Below are positions 1-8,243 of a stretch of 53,715 nt of DNA, one piece after another. Below the pieces are notes generated by a model that made no database searches, was not told where the DNA came from, and saw only the letters and a list, made by a program, of their open reading frames with translations. Within the stretch, counting starts at the first letter, position 1, and every line of letters starts with the position of its first letter. A program made the position numbers and the translations under genes. Origin of the DNA: Gordoniibacillus kamchatkensis (GTDB lineage: Bacteria; Bacillota; Bacilli; Paenibacillales; NBRC-103111); assembly GCF_000829455.1 (NCBI RefSeq), contig NZ_JXAK01000050.1, positions 1-53,715 on the forward strand, written 5' to 3'.

Positions 1-21
1 GAGCGCAAAGAAAGCTAAACA

Positions 22-52
22 AGCTGACGCCGGCAGAGTACCGACGTCAGCT
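22..52 (-). terminator. Possible terminator hairpin after the LarA/GMC cluster
   Basis: An 8-bp inverted repeat AGCTGACG/CGTCAGCT encloses a 15-nt loop. Read on the minus strand it is followed by T-rich sequence, and it lies about 70 bases past the last minus-strand gene. On the plus strand a T-run also follows, but only after 11 more bases. The tract is not a clean U-run, so this is tentative. Confidence 0.3.
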
Positions 53-119
53 AGCAGCTTAGGGCTTTTTTCAATGTCCGCTATTTGGGGTCTTGACCAC
101 AATGCTGCCGGGCTTCTTT

Positions 120-431
120 TTACAGCTTCTCTTGCACGGACTGCAGTTTCTGCCGGATCGACACCCCGGGCTTGTCGCGGCGGTCGTCGATTTTGATCGA
201 AGTGGAGACGCGACCGGCACCCTGCTCGAAAGGAACTTCATGCACGCGCCGCACCACAGCCAGCACCTCGTCGAGCGGCCCCTCCACAATGGTGCTCATC
301 GCTGTCAGCTCGAACCGGACGAGCCCTTTGGCTTGCTCCGCTTCCAGCACGCGGTGCATGGCCGCCACATACGAGCTCAGGCTCGTGCTGCCGGTACCGA
401 TCGGTACGACGGTAAATTCCGCAATAGCCAT
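120..431 (-). CDS. Thiamine-binding protein family (YqgV/MTH1187-like)
   Basis: A 103-residue protein starting MAIAEFTVVPIG, typical of the small DUF77/thiamine_BP family (B. subtilis YqgV, MTH1187). These form ferredoxin-like alpha/beta oligomers; some bind thiamine or pyrimidine, but the cellular role is poorly known. The whole family length is present. A strong GAGGAGG ribosome site precedes the ATG. It is the last gene of the minus-strand cluster, 53 bases after the GMC oxidoreductase, so it is probably co-transcribed. The family call is from the N-terminal TVVPIGT pattern and size; the link to the neighbouring redox genes is unknown. Confidence 0.8.
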   Translation of the reverse strand: MAIAEFTVVPIGTGSTSLSSYVAAMHRVLEAEQAKGLVRFELTAMSTIVEGPLDEVLAVVRRVHEVPFEQGAGRVSTSIKIDDRRDKPGVSIRQKLQSVQEKL

Positions 432-484
432 AATCTTTTAGCCTCCTCGACCTCTTTGTACGCTCTGCCATCCATCATGGCAAA

Positions 485-2128
485 TCAGGCGCGGCTTTGC
501 AAGGCTTGCAGCTCCAGCTTTTTGGCCTTGTCGATCAAGTGGGCGGCGGTCCGGTAGGCGAGCGCCATGACGGTGTTGGTCGGATTGCACCCGCTGGAAG
601 TGACGAACAGGCTGGCGTCGCAAATATACAGGTTGGGGATGTCGTGCGTACGGCCGAACGAGTCCGTGACGGAGCTCGAAGGATCGGTTCCCATCCGGCA
701 GCCGCCCATCAAGTGAGCCGTGTCCGGGACGACGAATTCCGGCGTTCCTCCGGCGGCTTTAATGATCGAAGACATTGTCTGTACGGCGTGCTTGATCAGC
801 TTCATATCGTTGTCGCAGTACGAATAATTCACCTTGGCCCGCGGCAAGCCGTTCTCGTCTTTCTCGTCTGCGAGCGTGACGCGGTTGTCCGCGCCGGGAA
901 GCGTTTCGCCGACGAGCGTGACGCGGCTGTAGTGATTGTAATCGAGCATCATATGTCTCAGCCGCTCGCCCCATACCGGAGGAGATCCCGAACCGACGCC
1001 GGCTTGCGGGACGTTCGGCTTCAAGTCGAGGGGCTGCGAACGGGTGATTCCTTGCGCTATCGCAAGCGGCCGGGAGCCGTGCGCATGCAGCGTATATCCC
1101 CGCGCGAAGCCGCGTTTCGGGTCCGTCGCGTACAGCTCCTGCGTCGACGCCAGCACCGGGGTTCCTTTGTACAAGCGCACTTCTTCGTCAAATTTCCCGT
1201 AAACGTCATGGCTGCTGTGCACCATAATGCCGCGCCCGACCCATCCGCTCGAGTTGGCTAACCCGTCGGGGAACTGCGCATTGGCGGAATTGAGCAGCAG
1301 CCGCGGATTTTCGACGACGAATGCGGACAGGATGACGATTTTCGCCCGCTGTTCGTACTCGCGTCCCTCGTGCCGAAACGCAACTCCTCGCGCCCGGCCG
1401 TCGGCGCCCATCAGCACTTGCGTCACCATGCAGTCCGCGAGCACTTCGGCGCCGGCCCGGACCGCTTTAGGCACATGAACGATTAACGTGCTGAATTTGG
1501 AATTCGGCATGCAGCCTTGGTTGCAGAAGCCGCGGTTAATGCAGGGCGGCCGCCCCTCGAACGGCGCGGACAAAATCGCCAAGGGCGAAGTGACCGTGCG
1601 TATGGCGAGCTTCTCGCAGCCGATTTTGAACAAATAAGCGTTCGGGCTGAGCGGCTCCCGTTCGGGATACGGGTACGGGCCGTGAAACTCTCCCCAGGGA
1701 AAATGCTTCGGTCCGGACACGGCGATTTCGCGTTCGGAGCGGTCATAAAACGGTTCCAGATCTTCGTAACGGATCGGCCAATCCTCGCCCACTCCGTCTA
1801 CGGTCCGCGTCATGAAATCGGAAGCGTGAAACCGCAAAAACACGCCGGTAAAATGCGTCGTGCCTCCGCCGACGCCGTACCCCGAGTTGTTGTGGCCCAT
1901 CGTCAGCGGGTCGCTGCCGCTGACGAGGCGCGTCTCTTGCCAGCCGAGGCTTTTCATCGAGAGCTCGTCGCTGGCAAAATCGTGCTGCGGATCGCGCCAA
2001 GGCCCGGCTTCCAGCACGACGACGCTCATGCCGGCCTCCGCCAGCTCTTTGGCCAGCACGCCCCCCGCAGCTCCGGCGCCGACAATGACGAAGTCGACTT
2101 CTTCCTGTTCGTAACGTCGTTCGATCAT
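485..2128 (-). CDS. GMC-family FAD-dependent oxidoreductase
   Basis: A 547-residue glucose-methanol-choline oxidoreductase. The FAD-binding Rossmann loop GAGAAGG lies at residues 17-23. The C-terminus has the family block HLMGGCRMG, then the NPTNT segment near the usual His/Asn catalytic pair. These enzymes oxidise alcohol groups of sugars, aldonates or polyols and pass electrons from FAD to oxygen, a quinone or a cytochrome. The start at MIERRYEQ gives an ATGA overlap with the stop of the upstream subunit-3-like gene, which indicates tight translational coupling; the longer in-frame start would run far into that gene. There is no signal peptide, so it appears cytoplasmic, unlike the exported gluconate 2-dehydrogenase of Gram-negative bacteria. 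The substrate cannot be read from sequence. Confidence 0.92.
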   Translation of the reverse strand: MIERRYEQEEVDFVIVGAGAAGGVLAKELAEAGMSVVVLEAGPWRDPQHDFASDELSMKSLGWQETRLVSGSDPLTMGHNNSGYGVGGGTTHFTGVFLRFHASDFMTRTVDGVGEDWPIRYEDLEPFYDRSEREIAVSGPKHFPWGEFHGPYPYPEREPLSPNAYLFKIGCEKLAIRTVTSPLAILSAPFEGRPPCINRGFCNQGCMPNSKFSTLIVHVPKAVRAGAEVLADCMVTQVLMGADGRARGVAFRHEGREYEQRAKIVILSAFVVENPRLLLNSANAQFPDGLANSSGWVGRGIMVHSSHDVYGKFDEEVRLYKGTPVLASTQELYATDPKRGFARGYTLHAHGSRPLAIAQGITRSQPLDLKPNVPQAGVGSGSPPVWGERLRHMMLDYNHYSRVTLVGETLPGADNRVTLADEKDENGLPRAKVNYSYCDNDMKLIKHAVQTMSSIIKAAGGTPEFVVPDTAHLMGGCRMGTDPSSSVTDSFGRTHDIPNLYICDASLFVTSSGCNPTNTVMALAYRTAAHLIDKAKKLELQALQSRA

Positions 2129-2718
2129 GGCTCTGCCTTCGCCTCCCACGGATCCAGTTGGCCGATATTGGTGCGTACGTAGCCGCGGGGATAGGCCGGA
2201 CCGCCGTACCCGATTTCGGACCATACCGTCGGATGCGAGTAGTACGATTCCACGGTGAGCGCCAGCACTTTGCCGAACAGCTCCTTTTGCGGCACGCCGT
2301 TCCAGACGGAAGACGGTTCGGCGTCGGCTTGGCTGAGTTCGGTCAGCAGCTTGCGGCGCGTCTCTTCGTCCAGATGGAAAAAGTTCCGCCCATGCGCCGA
2401 GAGCGCCGCCTGCTCCATCGCTTTCAGCCCGCTGCGCAGCAGCTCGCGCTCGGGCGGGACGCCCGGCTTGCGCTGGCTTTCGCCTTTATTTTTCTCCAGC
2501 GTCTCGTCGATATGGCACAGGACGTACTGGATAATGTCGGCCCGGGTGTCGTCCACCAGCAGCGGACACCATGCCCGCAGCGTCTCGGCCTCCACCGTCG
2601 TCAGAAACCGGTAGCCATGCTCGCGCACGAGCCGGCTGCTCACGATCGACCTCGTATGCTCGTCCCAGTGCTCCTGCTGTTCCATCACATCATAGGTCGG
2701 ATATTTTGAGTTTTTCAC
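2125..2718 (-). CDS. Gluconate 2-dehydrogenase subunit 3-like protein
   Basis: A 197-residue helical protein of the gluconate 2-dehydrogenase subunit-3 family, the small partner of membrane-bound flavin sugar dehydrogenases. I place the start at a GTG (MKNSKYPTYDVMEQQ) because a GGAGG site sits 8 bases upstream; reading further upstream would run into the membrane-protein gene in another frame. Members in proteobacteria carry a Tat signal; this one does not. It overlaps the GMC gene by four bases, as expected for two subunits of one complex. The third, cytochrome c subunit of the classical complex is not present nearby. Confidence 0.82.
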   Translation of the reverse strand: MKNSKYPTYDVMEQQEHWDEHTRSIVSSRLVREHGYRFLTTVEAETLRAWCPLLVDDTRADIIQYVLCHIDETLEKNKGESQRKPGVPPERELLRSGLKAMEQAALSAHGRNFFHLDEETRRKLLTELSQADAEPSSVWNGVPQKELFGKVLALTVESYYSHPTVWSEIGYGGPAYPRGYVRTNIGQLDPWEAKAEP

Positions 2719-2723
2719 GGCAG

Positions 2724-3116
2724 CTACCTCCAATACAAGGCTAATAGCCCCAGGGCGCCGAGCGACGAGAACATGAGAGGCAGCACGACCGGAGGCCCGA
2801 TCAGGAAATTGCGAGGCTCGTAGCCCCCGACCCTGACCCCGACGCCGGAAAAATGGTAATAAAACCCGACAAAACCTTCCGCCACACCGACCCACATCAG
2901 AATTTGGAACAGCACCGCCAGCCAGGGCAAGTTGAGCAGCGCCAAAGCAAGTCCGGCGAGGAAGAACACCGGCGAGGAGAGGACAGGCCCCCACATCGAC
3001 TTGTGGTGAAAATTTTGCCGGTAATGGAACATCGTCACTTGAATCCCGATAAACGCATACGCGGCCGCGACGAACAGAACGACGATCCGGTCCAGCGGCC
3101 AACCGCTCCAGTACAT
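2724..3116 (-). CDS. Small four-helix membrane protein, unknown function
   Basis: A 130-residue hydrophobic protein with about four transmembrane segments (roughly residues 9-28, 45-61, 63-89 and 104-129). The loops hold a His/Arg-containing stretch FHYRQNFHHKS between helices 1 and 2. I do not recognise a named family. It is five bases from the subunit-3-like gene and 24 bases after the LarA-like gene, so it is in the same operon. A membrane anchor or quinone-reacting partner for the GMC/subunit-3 pair is a reasonable inference: the loop histidines could matter, but no haem-binding motif is clear. Confidence 0.72.
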   Translation of the reverse strand: MYWSGWPLDRIVVLFVAAAYAFIGIQVTMFHYRQNFHHKSMWGPVLSSPVFFLAGLALALLNLPWLAVLFQILMWVGVAEGFVGFYYHFSGVGVRVGGYEPRNFLIGPPVVLPLMFSSLGALGLLALYWR

Positions 3117-3140
3117 AAAGCGCCAACCTCCTTCGATAGA

Positions 3141-4400
3141 CTAGGCCAAGCTATCGCTTTCCAGCGGATAGGTCAAGCCGCCGTACGGCATTATCGCCAT
3201 ACGAACGTCCGGGCGTTCGCCCGCAAGCTGCGCCACCGCCGCCTCGATGTCGTCGATAGGAATGAAACCGGCGAGCTCAACCGCGGCGGGCGGCATTTCC
3301 GAGTACAGAAAAATGCGATTGCGCTTCAACAGTTGATCGATATGCCCCGTCTTATGGGCGCCAAGCACGAATTGCTCCTGCAGCTTGCGTGCCATCGTGG
3401 CGCGGTCCTGGATCGTTTCGATCCATTCCTGGAACGTGCCGTTGCCGAACAGCTCCTGACAGCGGGAGACGGTGATGATCGCTCCTCCGGGCTTCGCGTG
3501 GGCGGCGGCATTTTTCATCGTCTTGACCGTTTGGTACAGCTGCGTATCTTTCGGATAGCCGCCCGGCGAGGCGATGACTACGTCGTAGTCGGGCTTCGCT
3601 TCGACCAAAAACAGCCGCCGCGCTTCGATCACCCCTGCATGGTGTGCCTCGGCTACATGCCCGGCAAAAGCAGCCAGCGGCTGCTGCCGATGATTCACAA
3701 CTACGTTAAATAAAAAATGGAGCGGAAGCAGCCGTTGCGCCTCCTCCAAATCGCGGTGGACCGGATTGTCAGGGAAGCCGGGCTGCGCCTTGTGCGACTG
3801 GGACAGCGAATGATTTCGCTCGATCGTCTCCCGCGCTGCAACGCCGGGCACGAGCGCCTTGACGCCGCCGGAGACGCCAACCAAAGCATGCGGCTCGATG
3901 TTGCCCGTGGCTATGCGCAGTTCGGCCTGGACGACAATCCGATTGATGGCAACCGGGGTGCCGTTCGACGTCGTTCCAACCGGTTCGCAATCCTCCGCCA
4001 GCGCAGAATGATTCACGACCCGCACCCGGCGGTACACCTCGCTTCCGGCGAGCCGCATCAGCTCTTCCTCGGTATGCTTGCGGTGCGCGCCGAGAGCGAC
4101 GACGATCGTTATCCCGTCATCCGGTATTCCGCCCCGTTCCAGCTCCCGCAGCAGCAGCGGCAAGAACAAATGGCTCGGGCTGAGGCGCGTGCCGTCGCTG
4201 ATCAGAATGACGGCGGATGAGCGGCCTCGCGCCAGCTCGTGCAGCGGCGGCGAGGCGATCGGTGCGGCGAGCGCTTGCTCCAGGACGGCGGCCCCGTCGA
4301 TCGGCGTCACTTGGGCGCCCGGATATACAATGGTGTCGCAGCCCGCACCCGGCGGCAGGCGGAGCGCAACGTCTCCATGTCCGTAAGGCAGCTTGATCAT
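3141..4400 (-). CDS. LarA-family nickel-dependent hydroxyacid racemase/epimerase
   Basis: A 419-residue protein matching the lactate racemase LarA superfamily in length and active-site layout. Seen in the sequence: GAHRKH (His106), GNIEPH (His171), SGGVKALVPGVA (Lys181) and ERNH (His197). These line up closely with the Lactobacillus LarA residues His108, His174, Lys184 and His200, where the lysine holds the nickel-pincer cofactor by a thioamide bond. The family includes racemases and epimerases for lactate, malate and aldonates such as gluconate. The start at MIKLPYGHGD has an AAAGGAG site 6 bases upstream; the long upstream in-frame extension has no homologous look. It leads an operon with a flavin sugar/aldonate-type oxidoreductase, which favours an aldonate substrate. 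No larB, larC or larE for cofactor synthesis is in the window. Confidence 0.88.
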   Translation of the reverse strand: MIKLPYGHGDVALRLPPGAGCDTIVYPGAQVTPIDGAAVLEQALAAPIASPPLHELARGRSSAVILISDGTRLSPSHLFLPLLLRELERGGIPDDGITIVVALGAHRKHTEEELMRLAGSEVYRRVRVVNHSALAEDCEPVGTTSNGTPVAINRIVVQAELRIATGNIEPHALVGVSGGVKALVPGVAARETIERNHSLSQSHKAQPGFPDNPVHRDLEEAQRLLPLHFLFNVVVNHRQQPLAAFAGHVAEAHHAGVIEARRLFLVEAKPDYDVVIASPGGYPKDTQLYQTVKTMKNAAAHAKPGGAIITVSRCQELFGNGTFQEWIETIQDRATMARKLQEQFVLGAHKTGHIDQLLKRNRIFLYSEMPPAAVELAGFIPIDDIEAAVAQLAGERPDVRMAIMPYGGLTYPLESDSLA

Positions 4401-4799
4401 GACCGGCTCCTTTCCATATGCCCTCATTGTTGCCAAAAAGTTGCGAATTATCCGCCGCCGCATCGCGTCCGTCAGGTCCTTGCGGGACATCGGCAAAGGT
4501 GCCGGAAGGTGCCGCCGGAGGGCAGCGGTATGGCAGCGAAGGCACGGTGCAGGCGAAGGGCGGGCTGGGGCAAACGTGGTGACGGATCGCGAAGCAAGGG
4601 GAACGTAGACTGGGTGCACGCGTAGTGGCGGATCGTGAAGCAAACGTAACGCGGATTGGGCAACGGCGGTACGGGTCCGGTTCAATGGACGGACCCGGTG
4701 CAAGCGCGGGCGGGCCGAATCGGTCTCCGGACTGATGCGGGCCACCGGCTTTGTTACCATAATTGTGAATGACGTTAATTCTCCAAGGTGGCCTGTGTA
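4401..4799. other. Intergenic region with a 46-bp-period direct repeat
   Basis: This divergent region between the LarA-like gene and the broken isochorismatase gene has no convincing gene. It contains two copies of a 23-bp unit with a GGATCGYGAAGCAA core, at 4575-4597 and 4621-4643. The period is 46 bases. Promoters for both flanking genes should lie here, but I cannot place them with confidence. Confidence 0.5.
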
Positions 4800-5355
4800 A
4801 TGATAAAGCCTGTGCTTTTGGTCATGGATATTCAGAACGATTTCACGCTGCCGGCCGGGCGGATGCGCATTGCCGACCACCACATCGAGCCGATGTTGGA
4901 CGGGGCGAACCGGGCTATCGAAGCTTTTGCCGCGAGAGAGTGGCCGATCGTTTATGTCGCTAACGAATTCGAGAAAAGGCAATGGATCGGCAATCTGGGG
5001 CGGCGATTCGCGGCGATGAAGGGCAAGGAGGGGGCCAAGCTCGATTCGCGCTGACGGTGAAGGAGGGCGGCATCTACTTGCCGAAGCGGACGCCCAGCGC
5101 CTTCGTCAATGCGCAACTGCAGGCCGAGCTTACGAAGCATGACGCAACCGGGCTCGTTTTGGCCGGCCTGTATGCCGAAGGTGCGTGGCGGCAACGGCGC
5201 GAGCCGGCTTGAGCCGGGGCTATCCGGTCACGCTGCTGTCGGACGCGATCGGCAGCGCCTCCGACGGCAGACGGGACAAAGCGATGAACAAATTGCGGCG
5301 CGCAGGGGCGCTTATTGCCGACACGCGGAGCTATTTGGAGCGGCTGGGCTACTAA
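4800..5355 (+). pseudogene. Isochorismatase-family cysteine hydrolase, two frameshifts
   Basis: Joining three frames gives a 185-residue isochorismatase/nicotinamidase-like protein of normal family length. The first part has the catalytic Asp in LVMDIQNDF, the second has the Lys in PKRTPSAF, and the third continues VAATARAGLSRGYPVTLLSD to a normal end. Frame 1 is lost near 5051 (GCGCTG where GCGCCTG is expected) and frame 2 near 5181. The second lost base falls in the codon for the nucleophilic cysteine (expected EGCVAATA). The gene is either a real pseudogene or carries two base-call losses like others in this window. The ATG at 4800 has a modest AAGG site; GTG 4788 is an alternative. Confidence 0.8.
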
Positions 5356-5699
5356 CAGTCTGAGTTAGAGTGCGCAGACGAAGTCATATGCAAAACGTAG
5401 GAAAATCAGCGGGGAAAGTCGAACCCAATTTAAAACGTACATGTTTTTCCAAGCCATCCATCCGATTAGGGACATTTCGCAACAATTACGTGTAAATTTT
5501 GCATCTTATATCTACTTATTTGCTGAAATCGTTCTTTTGAAATGCACAATTTGCAATTGACGTCTTATGGCACAACGAGTTGATGCTTTATGGCGAAAAT
5601 AGAGTCGTTCAGTATGGGACTGTTGCGCGGAGCTAGTGGCTTCCGTAGAACGCAGCTGCTTCCCGCCAAATAGGCTTCAATTAGTTTTTATCTCGTCCT
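5356..5699. other. AT-richer intergenic region
   Basis: About 340 bases with visibly lower GC than the flanks and no plausible gene on either strand. I see no terminator hairpin with a U-run after the broken isochorismatase gene. Confidence 0.5.
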
Positions 5700-5742
5700 A
5701 TTGTCGAGCGGACAATCGATAAGGGCTTTTTTATGGTAATAT
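5700..5742 (+). promoter_or_regulatory. Extended -10 promoter with upstream palindrome
   Basis: TGGTAATAT at 5734-5742 is an extended -10 element. The -35 region is weak and instead holds the inverted repeat ATTGTC-GAGCG-GACAAT at 5700-5716. The placement suggests a regulator binding site controlling the PucR-type gene that starts at 5779. Confidence 0.4.
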
Positions 5743-5778
5743 AGAATGAAACCGATAGACACGAATGGGAGACGTGCG

Positions 5779-6900
5779 ATGGACTGGGAGCAGATGAAAA
5801 CGCAACTGGAAGCGATCCTGGGAACGCCTCTGTCGATCAAAGACATACCGGCGGACGAGTGGGAGAAGCTTGCCGCCGGCGAGCAGCAAACAAGCGGTGC
5901 GGCGGGTGCCGTGCGCAGCGCAGCCGCGGATCACTCGATCTATTTCCCGCTGCAAAAAAGCGGCCACAACGTGCGCGTTCTGCTCGCCCCGGACGGACTC
6001 ATGACATCGTCGGAGCGGCAGCTCGTGGAGCTGACGATCGAGGCGAGGCGGGCGTCCGAACGCAAAGCGGCGCTGCCCGGGCAATCCGACGAGGAGAAGC
6101 GCATCGCGGCGCTGCGGGAGTGGCTGCTGGAGCAGACCGAGCTCGGCGTGACCGAGGCGGAGCTGCCGGATTCGTTCGTCTCGCAGCTGTCGCTGTACTA
6201 CACGCGCATTCCGATTTTGCTGTACGGCGACTATTCGACGACGAGACGGGTGACGTACCAGGAACTGAAAAAGCTGCTGGAAACGTTTTTCGACGGCGAT
6301 ATTATTCTGATTCCGCTGCTGGACAAGGAATGGCTCATTCTCGGCTCGGAAGGGCTGCTTGTCAGCGGCGGGGAAGAAAGAGACGACGATGCCGAGGAGA
6401 CCGTCGAGGAAACGCTGTCCGCGCTGGTGTCCGGCCTGCATGCGATGCTGGAGAGCGAATGGGTGGGCGAGTGCCATCTGGCCGTCGATCTGCCTCTGAA
6501 GCCGGCGCAAGGGCTGCTCGGGGCGCTGCTCAGGCTGCGCGAGACGATGATGCTGGGACGGCTGTTCCATGTGACGAGCAACATTCATTTGCCGTGGATG
6601 CTGCGGCTCGAGAAGCTGCTGCACCTGCTGCCGGACCGCGACAAAGCCAAGTTTTTGGAGCAAGTGCTGAAGGGCGCCGATCATTTGCTGGACGCCGAGA
6701 CGCAGACGACGCTGGAGCAGTTTTTCGCCCTCGACTGCAACGTGAGCGAGACGGCCAAGAAGCTGTACGTCCACCGCAATACGCTGCTGTACCGGCTGGA
6801 CAAGTTCAAGCAGGAAACCGGACTCGACGTGCGCACGTTCAGCGACGCCGTGCTGGTGCGCATCGTGCTGCTATTGTATAAAGTCACGAAAAGAAAGTAA
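5779..6900 (+). CDS. PucR/CdaR-type helix-turn-helix transcriptional regulator
   Basis: A 373-residue protein whose last ~60 residues form the PucR-type HTH: CNVSETAKKLYVHRNTLLYR is the signature core. The middle part is uncharacterised but resembles the GGDEF-like CdaR domain found in this class. Such proteins activate metabolic genes. I use the ATG at 5779 because a GGGAG site lies 7 bases upstream; an in-frame ATG at 5746 sits directly in the promoter region. It lies 93 bases upstream of msmX on the same strand, with a likely separate promoter between, so regulation of MsmX or sugar uptake is possible but unproven. Confidence 0.82.
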   Translation: MDWEQMKTQLEAILGTPLSIKDIPADEWEKLAAGEQQTSGAAGAVRSAAADHSIYFPLQKSGHNVRVLLAPDGLMTSSERQLVELTIEARRASERKAALPGQSDEEKRIAALREWLLEQTELGVTEAELPDSFVSQLSLYYTRIPILLYGDYSTTRRVTYQELKKLLETFFDGDIILIPLLDKEWLILGSEGLLVSGGEERDDDAEETVEETLSALVSGLHAMLESEWVGECHLAVDLPLKPAQGLLGALLRLRETMMLGRLFHVTSNIHLPWMLRLEKLLHLLPDRDKAKFLEQVLKGADHLLDAETQTTLEQFFALDCNVSETAKKLYVHRNTLLYRLDKFKQETGLDVRTFSDAVLVRIVLLLYKVTKRK

Positions 6901-6921
6901 TTTTTTTGTAGAGATTGTGCA

Positions 6922-6950
6922 TAGTCACGCGCATAGGGCTGGGGTAAGAT
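6922..6950 (+). promoter_or_regulatory. Possible sigma-A promoter of msmX
   Basis: TAGTCA (6922-6927) and TAAGAT (6945-6950) are 17 bases apart and lie 43 bases before the msmX start. Each hexamer matches consensus at four of six positions, so the call is moderate. Confidence 0.4.
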
Positions 6951-6993
6951 GTAGGTAGTTGAAAATCACTTTTTCGGTAGGGGGAATACTACG

Positions 6994-8120
6994 ATGGCAG
7001 GCGTTCGTTTGAACCACATTGTGAAGAAATACGCTGGCAACGAAGAAGCGACGGTAAAAGATTTCCACCTCGATATTAAAGATAAAGAGTTTCTCGTTCT
7101 TGTAGGCGCTTCCGGCTGCGGTAAATCCACTACGCTGCGGATGATCGCAGGCCTCGAGGAAATTACCGAAGGCGAGCTGTACATCGGCGACCGTCTGGTC
7201 AACGACGTAGCTCCGAAAGACCGCGACATCGCATGGTGTTCCAGTCCTACGCGCTGTACCCGCACATGAGCGTGTATCAGAACATGGCGTTCGGCCTGAA
7301 GCTCCGCAAATTCAAAAAAGCCGACATCGACGCTCGCGTTCGCGAAGCGGCGCGCATTCTCGATATCGAGCACCTGCTCGACCGCAAGCCGAAGGCGCTC
7401 TCCGGCGGTCAGCGCCAGCGCGTTGCACTCGGCCGTGCGATCGTCCGCGAGCCGCAAGTGTTCCTGATGGACGAACCGCTCTCCAACCTTGACGCCAAGC
7501 TGCGCGTACAGATGCGCGCCGAAATCGGCAAACTGCAAAAGCGTCTCGAAGTTACGACCATCTACGTAACCCACGACCAGACGGAAGCTATGACGATGGG
7601 CGACCGTATCGTCGTTATGGATAAGGGTATCATTCAACAAGCCGATACGCCGGAAAACATCTACAACTACCCGGTCAACATGTTCGTAGCCGGCTTCATC
7701 GGTTCGCCTTCGATGAACTTCGTTACCGGTACGCTTTCCGAAGAAGGAGGCGTCGTACGCTTCAAAGCTCCGGGCATGAACGTCGCTGTGCCGCAAGGCA
7801 AAGCGCAAGGCCTGCGCGAGAAAGGCTACATCGGCAAAGAAGTCGTGCTCGGCATTCGTCCGGAAGACATCCATGAAGAAGCGATCTTCCTGGAAGCTTC
7901 CCCGAACACGATCATCGACGCCAACATCGAGCTGTCCGAGAACCTCGGCCACGAAATGTACCTGTACATCGCCGGCATCGGCCAAGGTACGGTCATCGCT
8001 CGCGTCGACGGCCGCGCCGGCTTCAAGGAAGGCACGAACGTGAAGCTCGCGCTGGACATGAACAAAGCGCACTTCTTCGACAAGACGTCAACCGAGTCCA
8101 TCCTTGTCAACGTGAATTAA
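6994..8120 (+). CDS. msmX: Multi-sugar ABC importer ATPase (MsmX/UgpC type), one-base loss
   Basis: ATP-binding subunit that energises CUT1-type sugar importers from the cytoplasmic face. Motifs: Walker [10 protein letters not shown], signature LSGGQRQR, Walker B VFLMDEP, the H-loop VTHDQTEAM, and a C-terminal regulatory (TOBE) region. The reading frame breaks at 7230-7233: GACATCGCATGGTG is seen where GACATCGCCATGGTG (DIAMVFQ) is expected. Restoring one C gives 375 residues, normal for the family. In Bacillus, one MsmX serves several importers lacking their own ATPase. The operon at 46928-49938 is such an importer. An AGGGGG ribosome site precedes the start and a strong terminator follows, so it is monocistronic. 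Confidence 0.93.
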
Positions 8121-8131
8121 TAATCGTTATT

Positions 8132-8168
8132 AAGGCTTGCCGTTCCGACGAACGGCAGGCCTTTTTTC
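8132..8168 (+). terminator. Rho-independent terminator of msmX
   Basis: The stem AAGGCTTGCCGTT pairs with AACGGCAGGCCTT and is followed by a run of T. It begins 12 bases after the msmX stop. Confidence 0.88.
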
Positions 8169-8243
8169 ATGCAGAGAAGTTGCTTTCCCCGCCTGTTTCC
8201 TTTACGATGGGAGTATTGGGGACACGCAAAGGAGACATGCACC

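Noticed and set aside
2719-3126. Fusion of the subunit-3-like protein with an upstream domain
   Set aside because: The upstream part is the membrane-protein gene read in a different frame.
4401-4982. Extra 190-residue N-terminus on the LarA-like protein
   Set aside because: LarA length and motif positions fit the start at 4400 with its own ribosome site; the extension has no family features and overlaps another gene.
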